NCBI GenBank assembly: GCA_965242615.1
Contig: CBDESR010000005.1
Coordinates: 1,302,001-1,366,000, forward strand
Length of the DNA: 64,000 bases
Direction: 5' to 3'
Origin: CBDBCU01 sp965242615
GTDB taxonomy: Bacteria; Chloroflexota; Dehalococcoidia; Lucifugimonadales; UBA3495
A program made the position numbers and the translations under genes. The notes below the pieces were generated by a model. The model had not been told where the DNA came from, searched no databases, and saw only the letters and a program-made list of their open reading frames with translations. Position 1 is the stretch's first letter. The number at the start of each line of letters is the position of its first letter. Shown here in pieces: positions 34,022 through 43,260 of this stretch.

Positions 34022-34073
34022 GGGGCGCACCCCGCAGGATGCGCCCCCTAATCCATTGCCGGCTGACGGACTG
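34022..34073. repeat. 52-bp palindromic repeat, copy 2
   Basis: This copy matches 20585-20636 at 50 of 52 positions, including the GGGGCGCA/TGCGCCCC stem. It lies two bases beyond the aconitase stop, where it would serve as that gene's terminator hairpin. Confidence 0.75.
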
Positions 34074-34074
34074 A

Positions 34075-36345
34075 TTACCCGTGAAACAGGTTCAGGGCCG
34101 AGCCCTTCCGGAACCATTCCAGTTGGGACTCGCCGTAGGAGTGGTTCAGTTGCAGGGTTTCGTTGCTGCCGTCGCTGTGCTGCACCCGGCACTCGACCGG
34201 CTGGCCGGGGGCGAGGTTTTGCAGGCCGACGAGGCTGATGCGGTCGTCCTCCCGGATGCGGTCGTAGTCGTCCGGGTTGGGGAAAGTCAGCGCCAGCAAG
34301 CCCTGCTTTTTGAGGTTGCTTTCGTGGATGCGGGCGAAGCTGCGGACAATGACGGCCGCGCCGCCGAGGAGTCGGGGCGACAAGGCGGCGTGTTCCCGGC
34401 TGCTGCCTTCGCCGTAGTTGAAATCGCCGACGACGACCCACTTGACGCCCTGGCTCTGGTAGTCCCGGGCGATGCGGGAAAAGCCGACGCCCTCTGCGCC
34501 GCTGACCACATTTTTGCCCTTGCCGGCCGCCCCGTCATAGGCGTTAATCGCGCCCATAAACATATTGTCGCTGAACTTGTCGAGATGGCCGCGGTAGCGC
34601 AGCCAGACGCCGGCCGGGGAGATGGAGTCGGTGGTGGTTTTGCCCTGACACTTGACCAACACCGGCATATCGAGGAAATCCTGCCCGTCCCAAGCCGGCC
34701 AGGGTTCGAGCAATTGGATGCGCTCACTGTCCGGGGCTACGGTCAGCTCGATGTTGCTGCCATCCGCCGGCGGATCCTCGTAGGAAGTGCTGCCCCGGTC
34801 GAAGTTCTGCGGCGGCACATCCGGGGCCGGCGCGGGCGGCGTCAAGCTGAAGGGCTGGCCGTCGGCGCCGGTCAGGGTGTCGGTCAAGGGGTTGAAAGAC
34901 AAGCGGCCGGCCAAGGCCAGGGCGGTAACGATTTCCGGGCTGCCGATCAGGTTCATCGTGGCGGCTTCGCCGTCGTTGCGGGCCGGGAAGTTGCGATTGT
35001 AAGAGGTTACGATGGTGTTGGGCCGCCCTACCGGGTCGCCAATCCGCCGCCACTGGCCGATGCAGGGGCCGCAGGCGTTAGCCAATACCGTGGCGTTAAT
35101 GTCTTGCAGGGACTGCATTTGCCCATCCCGCTCGATGGTAGCGCGCACCTGTTCGGAGCCGGGCGTTACCATAAAAGGCACCGCCGCCTTGAGGCCGTGG
35201 GACTTGGCTTGCTCGGCGACATCGGCGGAGCGGCTCATATCCTCATAAGAGGAGTTGGTGCAGCTGCCAATGAGGGCTGAGGAGATTTCATCGACCAAGC
35301 CGGCGTCCTGCTGCAATTCGGCCGCCATTTGGGAGATGGGGCGGGCCCGGTCGGGAGAGTGGGGGCCGACCAGATGCGGCTCCAGTTCGGACAGGTTGAT
35401 TTCCACCACCTGGTCATAATGCTGCGCCGGGTTTTCGTAACATTCCGGGTCGGCAGCCAGCAGATGGCGATACTGTTCCGCCAGTTCGGCCAGTTCCGCC
35501 CGGCCGGTGGCCGCCAGGTAGCGGGCCATCGTTTCGTCATAGGGAAAAGTGGAGGAGGTAGCCCCCAGTTCGGCGCCCATATTGCAGATGGTGCCTTTGC
35601 CGGTGGCGCTGATGCTGGCGGCGCCGGGGCCGAAGTATTCGATGATGGCGTTGGTAGCGCCGGAGACGGTGAGCAAGCCAGCCAGACGCAGGATAATGTC
35701 TTTGGGGGCGGTCCAGCCGTTCAGTTCCCCGGTCAGGCGCACGCCGATAAAGCGGGGGTAAAGGACTTCCCAGGGCAAGCCGGCCATCACTTCCACGGCG
35801 TCAGCGCCGCCGACGCCGACGGAGATGGAGCCGAGGCCGCCGCCGTTGGGGGTGTGGGAATCGGTGCCAAGCATCAGTTGAGCGGGAAAGGCGTAGTTTT
35901 CCAGGGCGACCTGGTGGATGATGCCGGCGCCCGGCCCCCAGAAGCCGACGCCGTATTTGGCGGCCGCCGTCCGCAGGAAGTTATAGACTTCGCTGTTTTC
36001 GCCGAGGGATTCCTGCAAATCCTGCGCGCCCTCGACCCGGGCTTGAATCAGATGGTCGCAGTGGACGGAAGTAGGCACGGCGGTGGCGGCGCGGCGGGTC
36101 TGCATAAACTGGAGCATCGCGGTTTGCCCCAGGACATCTTGCAGGATGACCCGGTCGGGGCGCAGCTGGATATAGGTTTCGCCGCGGGTCAGGTCGGTAT
36201 TGGCCGGGTCGTCGAGATGGGACAGAAGGATTTTGTCGGCCAGGGTGAGCGGGGTTTGGCGGGTTTGGCGGACCGTCTGCAAGTTCTGGTCCAGTCGCTG
36301 GTAAATCCCGGAAACGGATTCCCGGGTGGGCGCTATAGTTGGCAT
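34075..36345 (-). CDS. acn: aconitate hydratase (mitochondrial-type)
   Basis: The 756-residue protein is a full-length aconitase of the type found in mitochondria and many bacteria. Fe-S cluster Cys are visible in LIGSCTNSSYEDM and in ANACGPCIGQW, and substrate-binding blocks include MLGTDSHTPNGGGLG and GEGSSREHAALSPR. The swivel domain is at the C-terminus. It interconverts citrate and isocitrate in the TCA cycle. GGGGAGAACCGGTT precedes the ATG, and a promoter lies at 36439-36467. It is a core gene stranded between mobile elements. Confidence 0.96.
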   Translation of the reverse strand: MPTIAPTRESVSGIYQRLDQNLQTVRQTRQTPLTLADKILLSHLDDPANTDLTRGETYIQLRPDRVILQDVLGQTAMLQFMQTRRAATAVPTSVHCDHLIQARVEGAQDLQESLGENSEVYNFLRTAAAKYGVGFWGPGAGIIHQVALENYAFPAQLMLGTDSHTPNGGGLGSISVGVGGADAVEVMAGLPWEVLYPRFIGVRLTGELNGWTAPKDIILRLAGLLTVSGATNAIIEYFGPGAASISATGKGTICNMGAELGATSSTFPYDETMARYLAATGRAELAELAEQYRHLLAADPECYENPAQHYDQVVEINLSELEPHLVGPHSPDRARPISQMAAELQQDAGLVDEISSALIGSCTNSSYEDMSRSADVAEQAKSHGLKAAVPFMVTPGSEQVRATIERDGQMQSLQDINATVLANACGPCIGQWRRIGDPVGRPNTIVTSYNRNFPARNDGEAATMNLIGSPEIVTALALAGRLSFNPLTDTLTGADGQPFSLTPPAPAPDVPPQNFDRGSTSYEDPPADGSNIELTVAPDSERIQLLEPWPAWDGQDFLDMPVLVKCQGKTTTDSISPAGVWLRYRGHLDKFSDNMFMGAINAYDGAAGKGKNVVSGAEGVGFSRIARDYQSQGVKWVVVGDFNYGEGSSREHAALSPRLLGGAAVIVRSFARIHESNLKKQGLLALTFPNPDDYDRIREDDRISLVGLQNLAPGQPVECRVQHSDGSNETLQLNHSYGESQLEWFRKGSALNLFHG

Positions 36346-36438
36346 AACCGGTTCTCCCCTACGCTGTTTTGCGGTGTGTTTGCGCGGCCCGCCGCCCCCG
36401 GTGGAACAGGGAAGCGGGCGGGACGGGTTAATAGCGGT

Positions 36439-36467
36439 AGTGTAAAAGGATCTGGGGGTGGTGTCAA
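36439..36467 (-). promoter_or_regulatory. aconitase promoter
   Basis: On the minus strand a perfect TTGACA (36467-36462) and TACACT (36444-36439) are 17 bases apart, about 95 bases before the aconitase ATG. Confidence 0.65.
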
Positions 36468-36583
36468 TGCGCTTTTGGCAAAACGGCAGCGTTCCCCTTT
36501 AAGTGGTTTGATTGGCAAATTCGGGTTTTACAGTAAGAGTACGAGCCAAATCGCCGGCTAAACCACCTAAAATACAACGCTAT

Positions 36584-37107
36584 CTAGGGCCTGTTGATAA
36601 ACCCGTTTCTCCTGATTAGATTACCAGCAATTTAATCAGGATGGAATGGCTTGGCGCGTAAGATGTTATCCGACCGGCAATGGGAACGGCTGGAGCCGGC
36701 TTTGCCGGGCGACCCCAGAAAAGGCGGCCGGCCGCCACTGCAAGCTAATCGGAACACGGTTGAGGGCATTCTGTGGATTGCCCGCACCGGAGCTCCCTGG
36801 CGGGACTTGCCCCCGGAGTTTGGGAATGGAACCTGGTGTATCAACGGTTCCGTCGCTGGACTAAAGCCGGCGTCTTTGAGCAGTTGTTCAACAGCTTGGC
36901 CGGCGAGCTTCAGCTGGATACGGTAATGGTGGACGGGACTTTTGTAAAAGGGCATCAGCACGGGGCTGGGGCCCCAAAAGGGGACGCTCCCGCGACCAAT
37001 CCCGGGTCGCCCAAGCCATCGGGCGGAGTCGCGGCGGGCTGAATACCCGGATTGTGGCCTTGGTTGATGCCATGGGCCGCTTGGTCAAGTTTGTTCTGCT
37101 CAGCCGC
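36584..37107 (+). mobile_element. IS5-family (IS427-like) remnant, 3' end lost
   Basis: The left end reads CTAGGGCCTGTTGATAAAC, a typical IS5-group terminus. The transposase reading follows but stops abruptly near 37107, where sequence switches to the MT-A70-like end of the neighbouring transposon gene. The right half of the element is missing. Confidence 0.75.
36651..37107 (+). pseudogene. IS5-family transposase fragment, frameshifted and truncated
   Basis: The first frame gives MLSDRQWERLEPALPG and RTGAPWRDLPPEFGN. A one-base loss near 36825 (AATGG for AATTGG) moves the continuation, WNLVYQRFRRWTKAGVFEQL, to the next frame. A second shift at CCCAAAAGGGG near 36975 leads into SRVAQAIGRSRGGLNTRIV; that slippery run is probably the natural programmed shift of this IS group. 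The gene then ends at the junction near 37107 in the middle of VKFVLLS. It cannot encode an active enzyme. Confidence 0.82.
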
Positions 37108-38136
37108 AATTTTCATTACCGGCAACGATTTGATTTCCGGCAACGGCATTAGCGAATACCGGCTTTCGATAGGGTAGTTGCCATAAACCCCGGTATGTTT
37201 CTGATAGTTCTGATGACGCTGGCTCGGCCAAGGCGGGTCAACGACAATCGTAGCGTAACCACCCGGCGGCGGGGCGGGAAAGTTAATCATCCCTTGCCCC
37301 CCTTTATCGCCTATCGCCGCTACATCCCCCCAATCCTCAAAGGGCAATTCCGCCCCGGCCGCCTCCGCCGGCCGCTTGCCGTCTAAACTCTCGTGGGGCC
37401 GAAAGTAGTTGTAATGGAGTACCAAGCCATCTACGTAGGCTTGCCCGGTATCCCTACCCTCCAGTCCCCGCAGGGTTTTATCCCTATCCCGGAATGTTCC
37501 TTGTAACCGCTCCGACATATTGTTGTTGATTTGCGCTTTGATTCCCTGGCTAACCGTATGCTTGACCGGGCGGGTCGGGAAAGCCCGCGGCAATGCTTGC
37601 CGGTAAGACCGCAGCCCATCCGTCTTTACAACCGCCGGCGCATTGTTTGACTTGTCCCTTGCCATTGCCAGGGCAGTTTGCGCTGCCCTTGCCGTCCGTT
37701 CCGGCGTCAGATAGGCCGCCAGCACAAACCGGGTGTCGCTGTCCATAACATTGAATAGCCACATCTTTTCCCCTCCCACATTGACCATCATCTCATCCGC
37801 CACCCACTCCCGCCCGGTGTCAACCTTCATCGGCCGCAGGATTTCATCCGCCGTCCCGGACAATTCCCTGACCCAGCGATAAATACTGGTCGCGCCGGTT
37901 TCCTTGCCGAAATACTGCTCCATATTCCGGGCAATGCGCCGGTAAGACAGTCCGTCAAAATACATATCCACTGCTGCGCCCTTTTCGTGCGGCGTCGCGT
38001 GTCGCTTGCCCGCCGGCTTAACCGGCTTGCCATTGGCGTCGAGCATTACCAGCCGCGCCCCGCCGCCAACGCGGCAAGTATCGCAGCGTTCCCCCGTCCG
38101 CCGCTTGCAATTGGGCGATTTGCATTTATGCCCCAT
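36955..38136 (-). CDS. IS6-like DDE transposase fused to start of MT-A70 methyltransferase
   Basis: From ATG 38136 the protein begins with a zinc knuckle (CKSPNCKRRTGERCDTC), a helix-turn-helix (LSYRRIARNMEQYF) and the IS6-type DDE core (WVADEMMVNVGGEKMW, VVKTDGLRSYRQAL, then Glu in NNNMSERLQGTFRDRDKT). After HESLDGKRPAEAAGAELPF the frame runs without a break into GGYATIVVDPPWP and LPEIKSLPVMKI, the beginning of an MT-A70 adenine methyltransferase with its DPPW motif. This second domain is cut off near 37107 by the IS5 remnant, and the last 50 residues to 36955 are antisense IS5. The transposase part looks intact. Its terminal repeat is at 38155-38180. Confidence 0.78.
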   Translation of the reverse strand: MGHKCKSPNCKRRTGERCDTCRVGGGARLVMLDANGKPVKPAGKRHATPHEKGAAVDMYFDGLSYRRIARNMEQYFGKETGATSIYRWVRELSGTADEILRPMKVDTGREWVADEMMVNVGGEKMWLFNVMDSDTRFVLAAYLTPERTARAAQTALAMARDKSNNAPAVVKTDGLRSYRQALPRAFPTRPVKHTVSQGIKAQINNNMSERLQGTFRDRDKTLRGLEGRDTGQAYVDGLVLHYNYFRPHESLDGKRPAEAAGAELPFEDWGDVAAIGDKGGQGMINFPAPPPGGYATIVVDPPWPSQRHQNYQKHTGVYGNYPIESRYSLMPLPEIKSLPVMKIAAEQNKLDQAAHGINQGHNPGIQPAATPPDGLGDPGLVAGASPFGAPAPC

Positions 38137-38154
38137 CCCACTATGATATACTAT

Positions 38155-38180
38155 CCCCCCCAGCAAAATGGAACAGAACC
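38155..38180 (-). repeat. terminal inverted repeat of the IS6-like element
   Basis: Read on the minus strand the end is GGTTCTGTTCCATTTTGCTG followed by Gs. It matches the 26-bp ends of the 311-bp element at 47151-47461 with one or two changes and begins GGTTCTGTT like IS6-family ends. The opposite end is lost. Confidence 0.8.
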
Positions 38181-38619
38181 CTTTTCACTGCCGGGACTGC
38201 CGCAAGTTCTTTTCAGTGAAAACCGGCACGGTGATGCAGTCCTCCAAGTGGTAAAGTCCACCGATGCGCCGACCTTGCAGCGGTTTGTGGAAAGCCGCGC
38301 CCGGGATATGGCGACGGTTTACACCGACGCGGCCCGGTCTTATGCGGGGCTGTCCCGTCCGCACGAGGTAGTCAAGCCCTCGGCGGGGGAGTATGTGCGG
38401 GCCATGGCGCATACCAATGGGGTGGAGTCCTTCTGGTCAATGCTGAAGCGGGGCTATATCGGGATATACCACCATTTCAGCTCCAAGCACTTGCACCGGT
38501 ATGTCTGCGAGTTTGAGGGGCGGCACAATCAGCGGCCGTTGGACACCCTGGAGCAGATGGTCATGATGGCCCGGGGAATGGTCGGCAAGCGGCTGCGCTA
38601 CGCCGACCGGATTGCCTGA
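38181..38619 (+). pseudogene. IS1595-family transposase remnant with internal deletion
   Basis: Just outside the IS6-like terminus the sequence reads FHCRDCRKFFSVKTGTVMQ, part of the IS1595 zinc-ribbon region. It then jumps, out of frame, near 38248 to VVKSTDAPTLQRFVESR, and continues through AMAHTNGVESFWSMLKRGY to GRHNQRPLDTLEQM and MVGKRL at the C-terminus. The DDE central part is deleted and the 5' end is replaced by the IS6-like element, so the latter probably inserted into this IS. No product is expected. Confidence 0.82.
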
Positions 38620-38812
38620 ACGGATGTCGGCTGGAACGCCGGCAACCGGCCGGGCAGTTCGGCGCGAGATAGCGTAAAGGGGCAGGATAAGCGGGAAGTT
38701 TGGGAGCGAAAGAAGGGGAATTGGCAGGGGTGTCCCCAACCTATTCCGTTTAGGTTGGTATATAATTCCCAAACGGACCATCAAAGCAACCAGGAGGACA
38801 TCAGCCTCCCTA

Positions 38813-40468
38813 TTACTCCAAGTAAAGCTCGATGGGGTCGCCCGGGGTCAAATCCAGATTTTGCAAGCCGGGGTAATCCGGGGGGTAGCGAAAGACGCGA
38901 AAGACGCGGTTGTCCTCCGGCGGCATTATATAGCCCTGATTTACCGGGCCGGATTCGATTAAGGGACTTACATACCGCCAAACGGTTTTTCCGGCAGGGG
39001 TGACTTCTTTGAAGTCACCACGGGGGCCGTCGTTAATCAGGGTATTGCCGTTGGGCAGCCGTTGGGCGTTGGAGAGAAAGCTGGCGTAAAAGTCGGTGGG
39101 ATTGGCAGCGGTATAAGTCCAGACCGGTTCCGCCGGACCGTAGGGCGCGCCCGGCTCCCGTCGGTAATTATAGCCGTCCGCCGGCAATGTCAGTTCAACC
39201 ACCGATGAATAGCCGCGCTCCAATCCCGGCCGTTCCCGACCGTTGTTGAAAATCAGGACATTGCCGGCTCCCGGCAATCCCGGGGCAATCCAATGGGCAT
39301 CGTGATGCCAGAAAAGTCGCTGGTCAGCGTAATCACCGGCCCGCCAAGCCCGGGGATTGCCCCAGCGATAGAGCAGGTCGCCGCCGCCGCGGCCCTTGCC
39401 GCCGCTATGTCCGGCGGCCTCTGCCGTAGTCGTGCTGTGGTCAATTATCCACACTTCGCTGAAATTACGGGCGGAAATCATAATTTGTTGCAGCTCCGGG
39501 TGGTAGTCCAGCGCATTGGCGTGAATCCAGCCATGCCGGTCATTCCCGGTAGTATCCAGCGCAAAGTTCAGGTCAATCCGCTCAGGATGTTCCGCCACCG
39601 CCCCGTAGTTGGGTTTAGCCGGGTCAAAGTCTTGAATCAGATGATCCCAGATATGCCACTGCCAAACTATGCTCCCGGAGGTCGGCCCGGTGGGCTGCAC
39701 TTCGACCAAGTAGTCCACCAGTACCCCCCGATTGCTCAGGGTGGCGGGATTTGCCCCGGCGGCGATTGCTTCCTGCCGGGTTTTGCGTTCCCGGGCCAGC
39801 AGCAGGATGTTGCCGTTGGGCAGTTTGAGGAAGTCGTGATGCACCGGGTAATGGTATTCCCAAACCACGGTCCCGTCGGGAGCCACTTCCTTTACGCCGC
39901 GCCGAATCGACTCCCCGTACTTGCCGATTCGGTTTCCGATAAGCAGGTTGCCGTTCCGCAGCAGAACGGCGTCAGTACCGCTCTGCGGCCAAGCGTATGC
40001 CACTCGTCCCTGATTGTCAATCAAGTAAAAGTTGCGCTCCGGGAAAGGAAAGGCGGTAACCGGCCCCTTGAAAAGAGTATAGCCGGGATATGACTCCGGT
40101 TCATTCAGCAACAGTCCTACCGTGGGGCGGCCCCAACTGGCCACAGTTGGCGCCGGTAGCGGGATGGGAGTTGGCCGCCGGGTTGGCGGCGGCAACCGGG
40201 TTGGGGACGGGATGCTCTGGCTCGGCAGTGATACGGGCGCCGTTCCCGATCCGGTGCCCGGCGCAACCGGGTCGGCGGGAGCAGGAACGGCGCCGCCGCA
40301 AGCCAACACCCCGGCGAACAGGCAACTTAAAGCGCCATAAAGAAAAAATGCCTTCCAGTCGGACAGTCGCAGCAAACCTTGATGCAGGGCCATCGGAATC
40401 CCAGCCGAGGATTTTGAGGGGCAGTCATAGGAATTATAGATCCGGCGGTAAAAGGCTGACATTTTCAT
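38813..40468 (-). CDS. arylsulfotransferase-like secreted lipoprotein
   Basis: The 551-residue protein has a signal segment (AFFLYGALSCLFAGVLACGG, lipobox Cys at the end), a Pro/Thr/Ser linker, and then a beta-propeller of the ASST/arylsulfotransferase family. Repeats such as DGTVVWEYHYPVHHDF, LPNGNILLLARE, WIHANALDYHPE and AGKTVWRY fit the WIHANxxDY pattern with catalytic His. Such enzymes move sulfate between phenolic compounds without PAPS. ATG 40468 is used, behind GGAGGGG nine bases upstream; the frame opens at TTG 40486 but with no site. The same Pro-Thr linker style is found in the lipoproteins at 48408 and 49749. Confidence 0.82.
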   Translation of the reverse strand: MKMSAFYRRIYNSYDCPSKSSAGIPMALHQGLLRLSDWKAFFLYGALSCLFAGVLACGGAVPAPADPVAPGTGSGTAPVSLPSQSIPSPTRLPPPTRRPTPIPLPAPTVASWGRPTVGLLLNEPESYPGYTLFKGPVTAFPFPERNFYLIDNQGRVAYAWPQSGTDAVLLRNGNLLIGNRIGKYGESIRRGVKEVAPDGTVVWEYHYPVHHDFLKLPNGNILLLARERKTRQEAIAAGANPATLSNRGVLVDYLVEVQPTGPTSGSIVWQWHIWDHLIQDFDPAKPNYGAVAEHPERIDLNFALDTTGNDRHGWIHANALDYHPELQQIMISARNFSEVWIIDHSTTTAEAAGHSGGKGRGGGDLLYRWGNPRAWRAGDYADQRLFWHHDAHWIAPGLPGAGNVLIFNNGRERPGLERGYSSVVELTLPADGYNYRREPGAPYGPAEPVWTYTAANPTDFYASFLSNAQRLPNGNTLINDGPRGDFKEVTPAGKTVWRYVSPLIESGPVNQGYIMPPEDNRVFRVFRYPPDYPGLQNLDLTPGDPIELYLE

Positions 40469-40504
40469 TTCGGGATTCCCCTCCAAGATCGATAATACTA
40501 TGGA

Positions 40505-40543
40505 TTAAGGCCGGGACGGTAGTAAAACCCGCCCCGGCTTTAA
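40505..40543 (-). terminator. intrinsic terminator after the coiled-coil SBP gene
   Basis: A 15-bp stem with one mismatch (TTAAGGCCGGGACGG pairing with CCGCCCCGGCTTTAA) and a nine-base loop lies about 50 bases past the stop at 40596. Its A/T flanks make it usable in either direction. Confidence 0.7.
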
Positions 40544-40595
40544 TCGGGCAATTCCGTTAAAACTTGCCTCGAACAGCCCTAGCCGGCCGGGCGGG

Positions 40596-42149
40596 TTAGC
40601 GGACGTTCCAGAGTTGGGCGCGCTGCATAAATACGGTGGAATCAGCCAGCCAGTGGGCGTAGCCGAGGCGGCGGTTGTCGGTCAGCCAGTTAATCCGCTG
40701 GTTAAGACAGGTCAGCAGGGCGGTGTTGTCGGCGGCGACGGTGAAACCGCCGTTTTCGGTCTGCGGGTCGAGGGCGGTTACGGCAAAGTTCCAGTCGGGG
40801 TTTTGCGCTGCGTCCTGATTGCCGATTTCGCCGCGGGCCAAGGCGTCGACAGCGCCGTCAGCCAGGGCGGCGAGCAGTTCGGCTTCGCCCAGATGGTCGC
40901 CCAAGTAAATAATGGTCGGCAGGTCGGCAGAGGGCGGCGGGTAAAGGGCGGTGCGGCCTTGCATATTTGCGGTGACCCGGGCGGAGGTGATGGTGTAGTT
41001 GGGGCTGCCATCGGCGGTTACGGCGCCGTTGGGGGTGTCCACCCGGACGCCGCTAATCAGTGCGCCCTGGGCATCGACCAAGCCCAGCAGCTGCAACAAG
41101 CGGTGTTCTCCGGTAGTGGCGGCCAATACGCCGACTTTCATCTCCCCGGTCAGGTCGGAGTGGGCGCGGATGCGGTCGGCATCCTCCGTCCGCACCAGCA
41201 GGGACTGGCGGAAGTGGACATGGCCGTCGGTAAAGGCAATCTGCAAGTTGCCGTCAGCGTCCCGGGTGCGGGCATCCAGAATAGTGATGCCGCCGCTAAT
41301 CAGGTCAAATTCCGGGGCGGCGGACTTTAGCCAGATGCCATCCCACGCATCTATGCCGGTGCGGGAAAGGGTAATGCGGGGGCCGTTCATCGCCGCGAGG
41401 GCGTCGAGCAAGTCGGCTTCGTAGCCCTGCTGGGTGTTGAAAGCGGCGGCGTTGGGGTCGCTGTCGGCGCTGTTGCTGAGGGGGTCAAAAAAGGCGTAGA
41501 AACCGACATTAAGCGTCAGATCTTGGGCGCCGCAAGCCGGGATGCTGGCGTTGACCCGGGCAGTGAGGGCGGCCAGTTGGCGCTCGAGTTGGGCGATAAT
41601 GGCTTCGTCGGTCAGGATGCGGCTGAGCAGGGCGTCGATTTGTTCCTGCTCGGCTTCGATAAGGGCGAGTTCGGCGGCGACTTCCCGCTGCAACTCGGCG
41701 ATGGCGTCCTCGTCCACCTGTAGGCGTTCGAGGATCGCGTTGATTTGTTCGTGGTCGGCGTGGATGGCGGCTTGCTCGGCGTCGACATCCTTGCGGAGTT
41801 CGGCGATGGCGTCCTCGTCCACCTGGAGGCGGTCGAGCAGGGCGTCGATTTGTTTCTGTTCGGCTTCGATAAGGGCAAGTTCGGCATCGACGTCCTTACG
41901 GAGTTCGGCAATTTCATCCTCGTCCAGCTGGATGCGGTCGATGAGCTGGTTGATTTGCTCGTGGTCGGCGTGGATGGTTTGCTGGTCGGCGGCGATTTCC
42001 TGCCGCAGTTCGGCAATGGCGGCGGCGTTGGCGGTGGTACGCTGTTCGAGGCCGCTGAGGTCGGGGGCCGCGCAGGCGGCCAGGGTCAAGGTAAGGAGAA
42101 CGGCGGCCAGCAGGGCCGGCAAAAAGCGGGGAATGGAAGGCTTTCGCAT
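40596..42149 (-). CDS. coiled-coil lipoprotein fused to an SBP_bac_3-type binding domain
   Basis: The 517-residue protein is a lipoprotein (LLTLTLAAC, Cys 26). Residues 30-205 are a coiled coil made of near-identical units of about 33 residues, with I/L-A-E-L-R-K-D-V-D-A-E and I-x-A-L/I-L-D/E-R-L-Q-V-D-E-D patterns. Residues 210-517 resemble a periplasmic amino-acid-type binding protein (LNVGFYAFFDPL, GYEADLLDALAAMNG, DLISGGITILDARTRD, then QRINWLTDNRRLGYAHW). In ABC systems this domain delivers a solute to a permease, but no permease gene is near and the stalk is unusual. It could be a displayed sensor. AGGAG precedes the ATG. Confidence 0.78.
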   Translation of the reverse strand: MRKPSIPRFLPALLAAVLLTLTLAACAAPDLSGLEQRTTANAAAIAELRQEIAADQQTIHADHEQINQLIDRIQLDEDEIAELRKDVDAELALIEAEQKQIDALLDRLQVDEDAIAELRKDVDAEQAAIHADHEQINAILERLQVDEDAIAELQREVAAELALIEAEQEQIDALLSRILTDEAIIAQLERQLAALTARVNASIPACGAQDLTLNVGFYAFFDPLSNSADSDPNAAAFNTQQGYEADLLDALAAMNGPRITLSRTGIDAWDGIWLKSAAPEFDLISGGITILDARTRDADGNLQIAFTDGHVHFRQSLLVRTEDADRIRAHSDLTGEMKVGVLAATTGEHRLLQLLGLVDAQGALISGVRVDTPNGAVTADGSPNYTITSARVTANMQGRTALYPPPSADLPTIIYLGDHLGEAELLAALADGAVDALARGEIGNQDAAQNPDWNFAVTALDPQTENGGFTVAADNTALLTCLNQRINWLTDNRRLGYAHWLADSTVFMQRAQLWNVR

Positions 42150-42379
42150 AGGGGACGCTCCTGATCGGCAGGTTTTACGGCGGGCGGCGGGGCAACTTGA
42201 CGCCCCGGCTGATTTATACCATAATCCAGCATTGCTAACCGGTCAAGGGACTGGGGAAAATGGGTTTAGCGCCTTTTAATTGTCCATACCGATCCCTACG
42301 TTGTCCCTACATTGCCCATTGACAACGGGCGGGACGGTTATAGACTACCCGGGCAGTTGAACAAAGGCAACGGAAGGTA

Positions 42380-43216
42380 GTGCCAGCCATTTTGGGGGAG
42401 CGGATGGCCGCCCGATTAGACCAGTTTTATACCAATCCCGAACTGGCCCGCCAGTATGCCGGTCAAGTGCTGGACGCCTACGGCTCGACTACCGACTGTT
42501 TTGTGGAGCCGGCGGCCGGGGCCGGGGCTTTTGTGCAACCGCTGCGGGCGGCCGGCAAGCCGATTATCGCCGTGGATATTGCGCCGCGGGCGGCGGATAT
42601 TCGGCAAGCCGACTTTCTGCGGGATGAGCTGTGGCCGGATTGGGGCAAAATCGCGGTGGTGGGCAACCCGCCCTTCGGCAAGAATTCGTCCCTGGCGGTC
42701 AAGTTTTTTAACCGGGCGGCGGAACGGGCTGACACCATCGCTTTTATTGTGCCGCGCACTTTCCGCAAACATTCGGTTCAGCGCCGCTTGAATCCCTGGT
42801 TTGCGCTGGTGGTGGATGAGGATGTGCCGGATAACGCCTTTGTCAAAGATGGCAGTCCCTATGCTGTGCCGTGCGCCTGGCAGATTTGGGAACGCCGCGC
42901 CGTCTGCCGGCGGGATAAGGATACGCCGGATGTGTCGCACCTGATTCGCTATGTGGTGGACCCGGGAGCGGGCGAGTTCGCGATGCGCCGGGTGGGGTTT
43001 TATGCCGGGCAGGTGAAAGAACCGCCGGAGTGGCGGCTGGCTGACCTGTCGCCGAGTACCCACTATTTCCTGCAAAGTGTCCGGGCCGACGCCCGGCAGT
43101 TGCTCCGTAGCATTGATTGGCGCGATGTTTGCCAGGCTACCGCCGGCTCCCGCTCCTTGTCCAAGCACGAAGTGGCGGTAAAGATGGCGGCGGCGGCGCG
43201 CAATGCCCCGGATTAA
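42380..43216 (+). CDS. orphan N6-adenine DNA methyltransferase
   Basis: The 278-residue protein has LDQFYTNPELARQYAGQVL, the SAM motif VEPAAGAGAFVQPL and catalytic NPPFGKN. This is the small gamma-class adenine methyltransferase seen in phages and genomic islands. No endonuclease gene is adjacent. Two starts are possible: GTG 42380 and ATG 42404, each with a close purine-rich site; the domain itself begins after the second. It may protect DNA from restriction or regulate expression. The recognition site is unknown. Confidence 0.82.
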   Translation: MPAILGERMAARLDQFYTNPELARQYAGQVLDAYGSTTDCFVEPAAGAGAFVQPLRAAGKPIIAVDIAPRAADIRQADFLRDELWPDWGKIAVVGNPPFGKNSSLAVKFFNRAAERADTIAFIVPRTFRKHSVQRRLNPWFALVVDEDVPDNAFVKDGSPYAVPCAWQIWERRAVCRRDKDTPDVSHLIRYVVDPGAGEFAMRRVGFYAGQVKEPPEWRLADLSPSTHYFLQSVRADARQLLRSIDWRDVCQATAGSRSLSKHEVAVKMAAAARNAPD

Positions 43217-43260
43217 CTTTCGGATGGGACACCGGTACGAAATTGACTTGCAGGGCAAGC

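Noticed and set aside
41542..42279. Plus-strand Ser-rich frame
   Set aside because: It is the antisense of the coiled-coil repeats of the lipoprotein at 40596.
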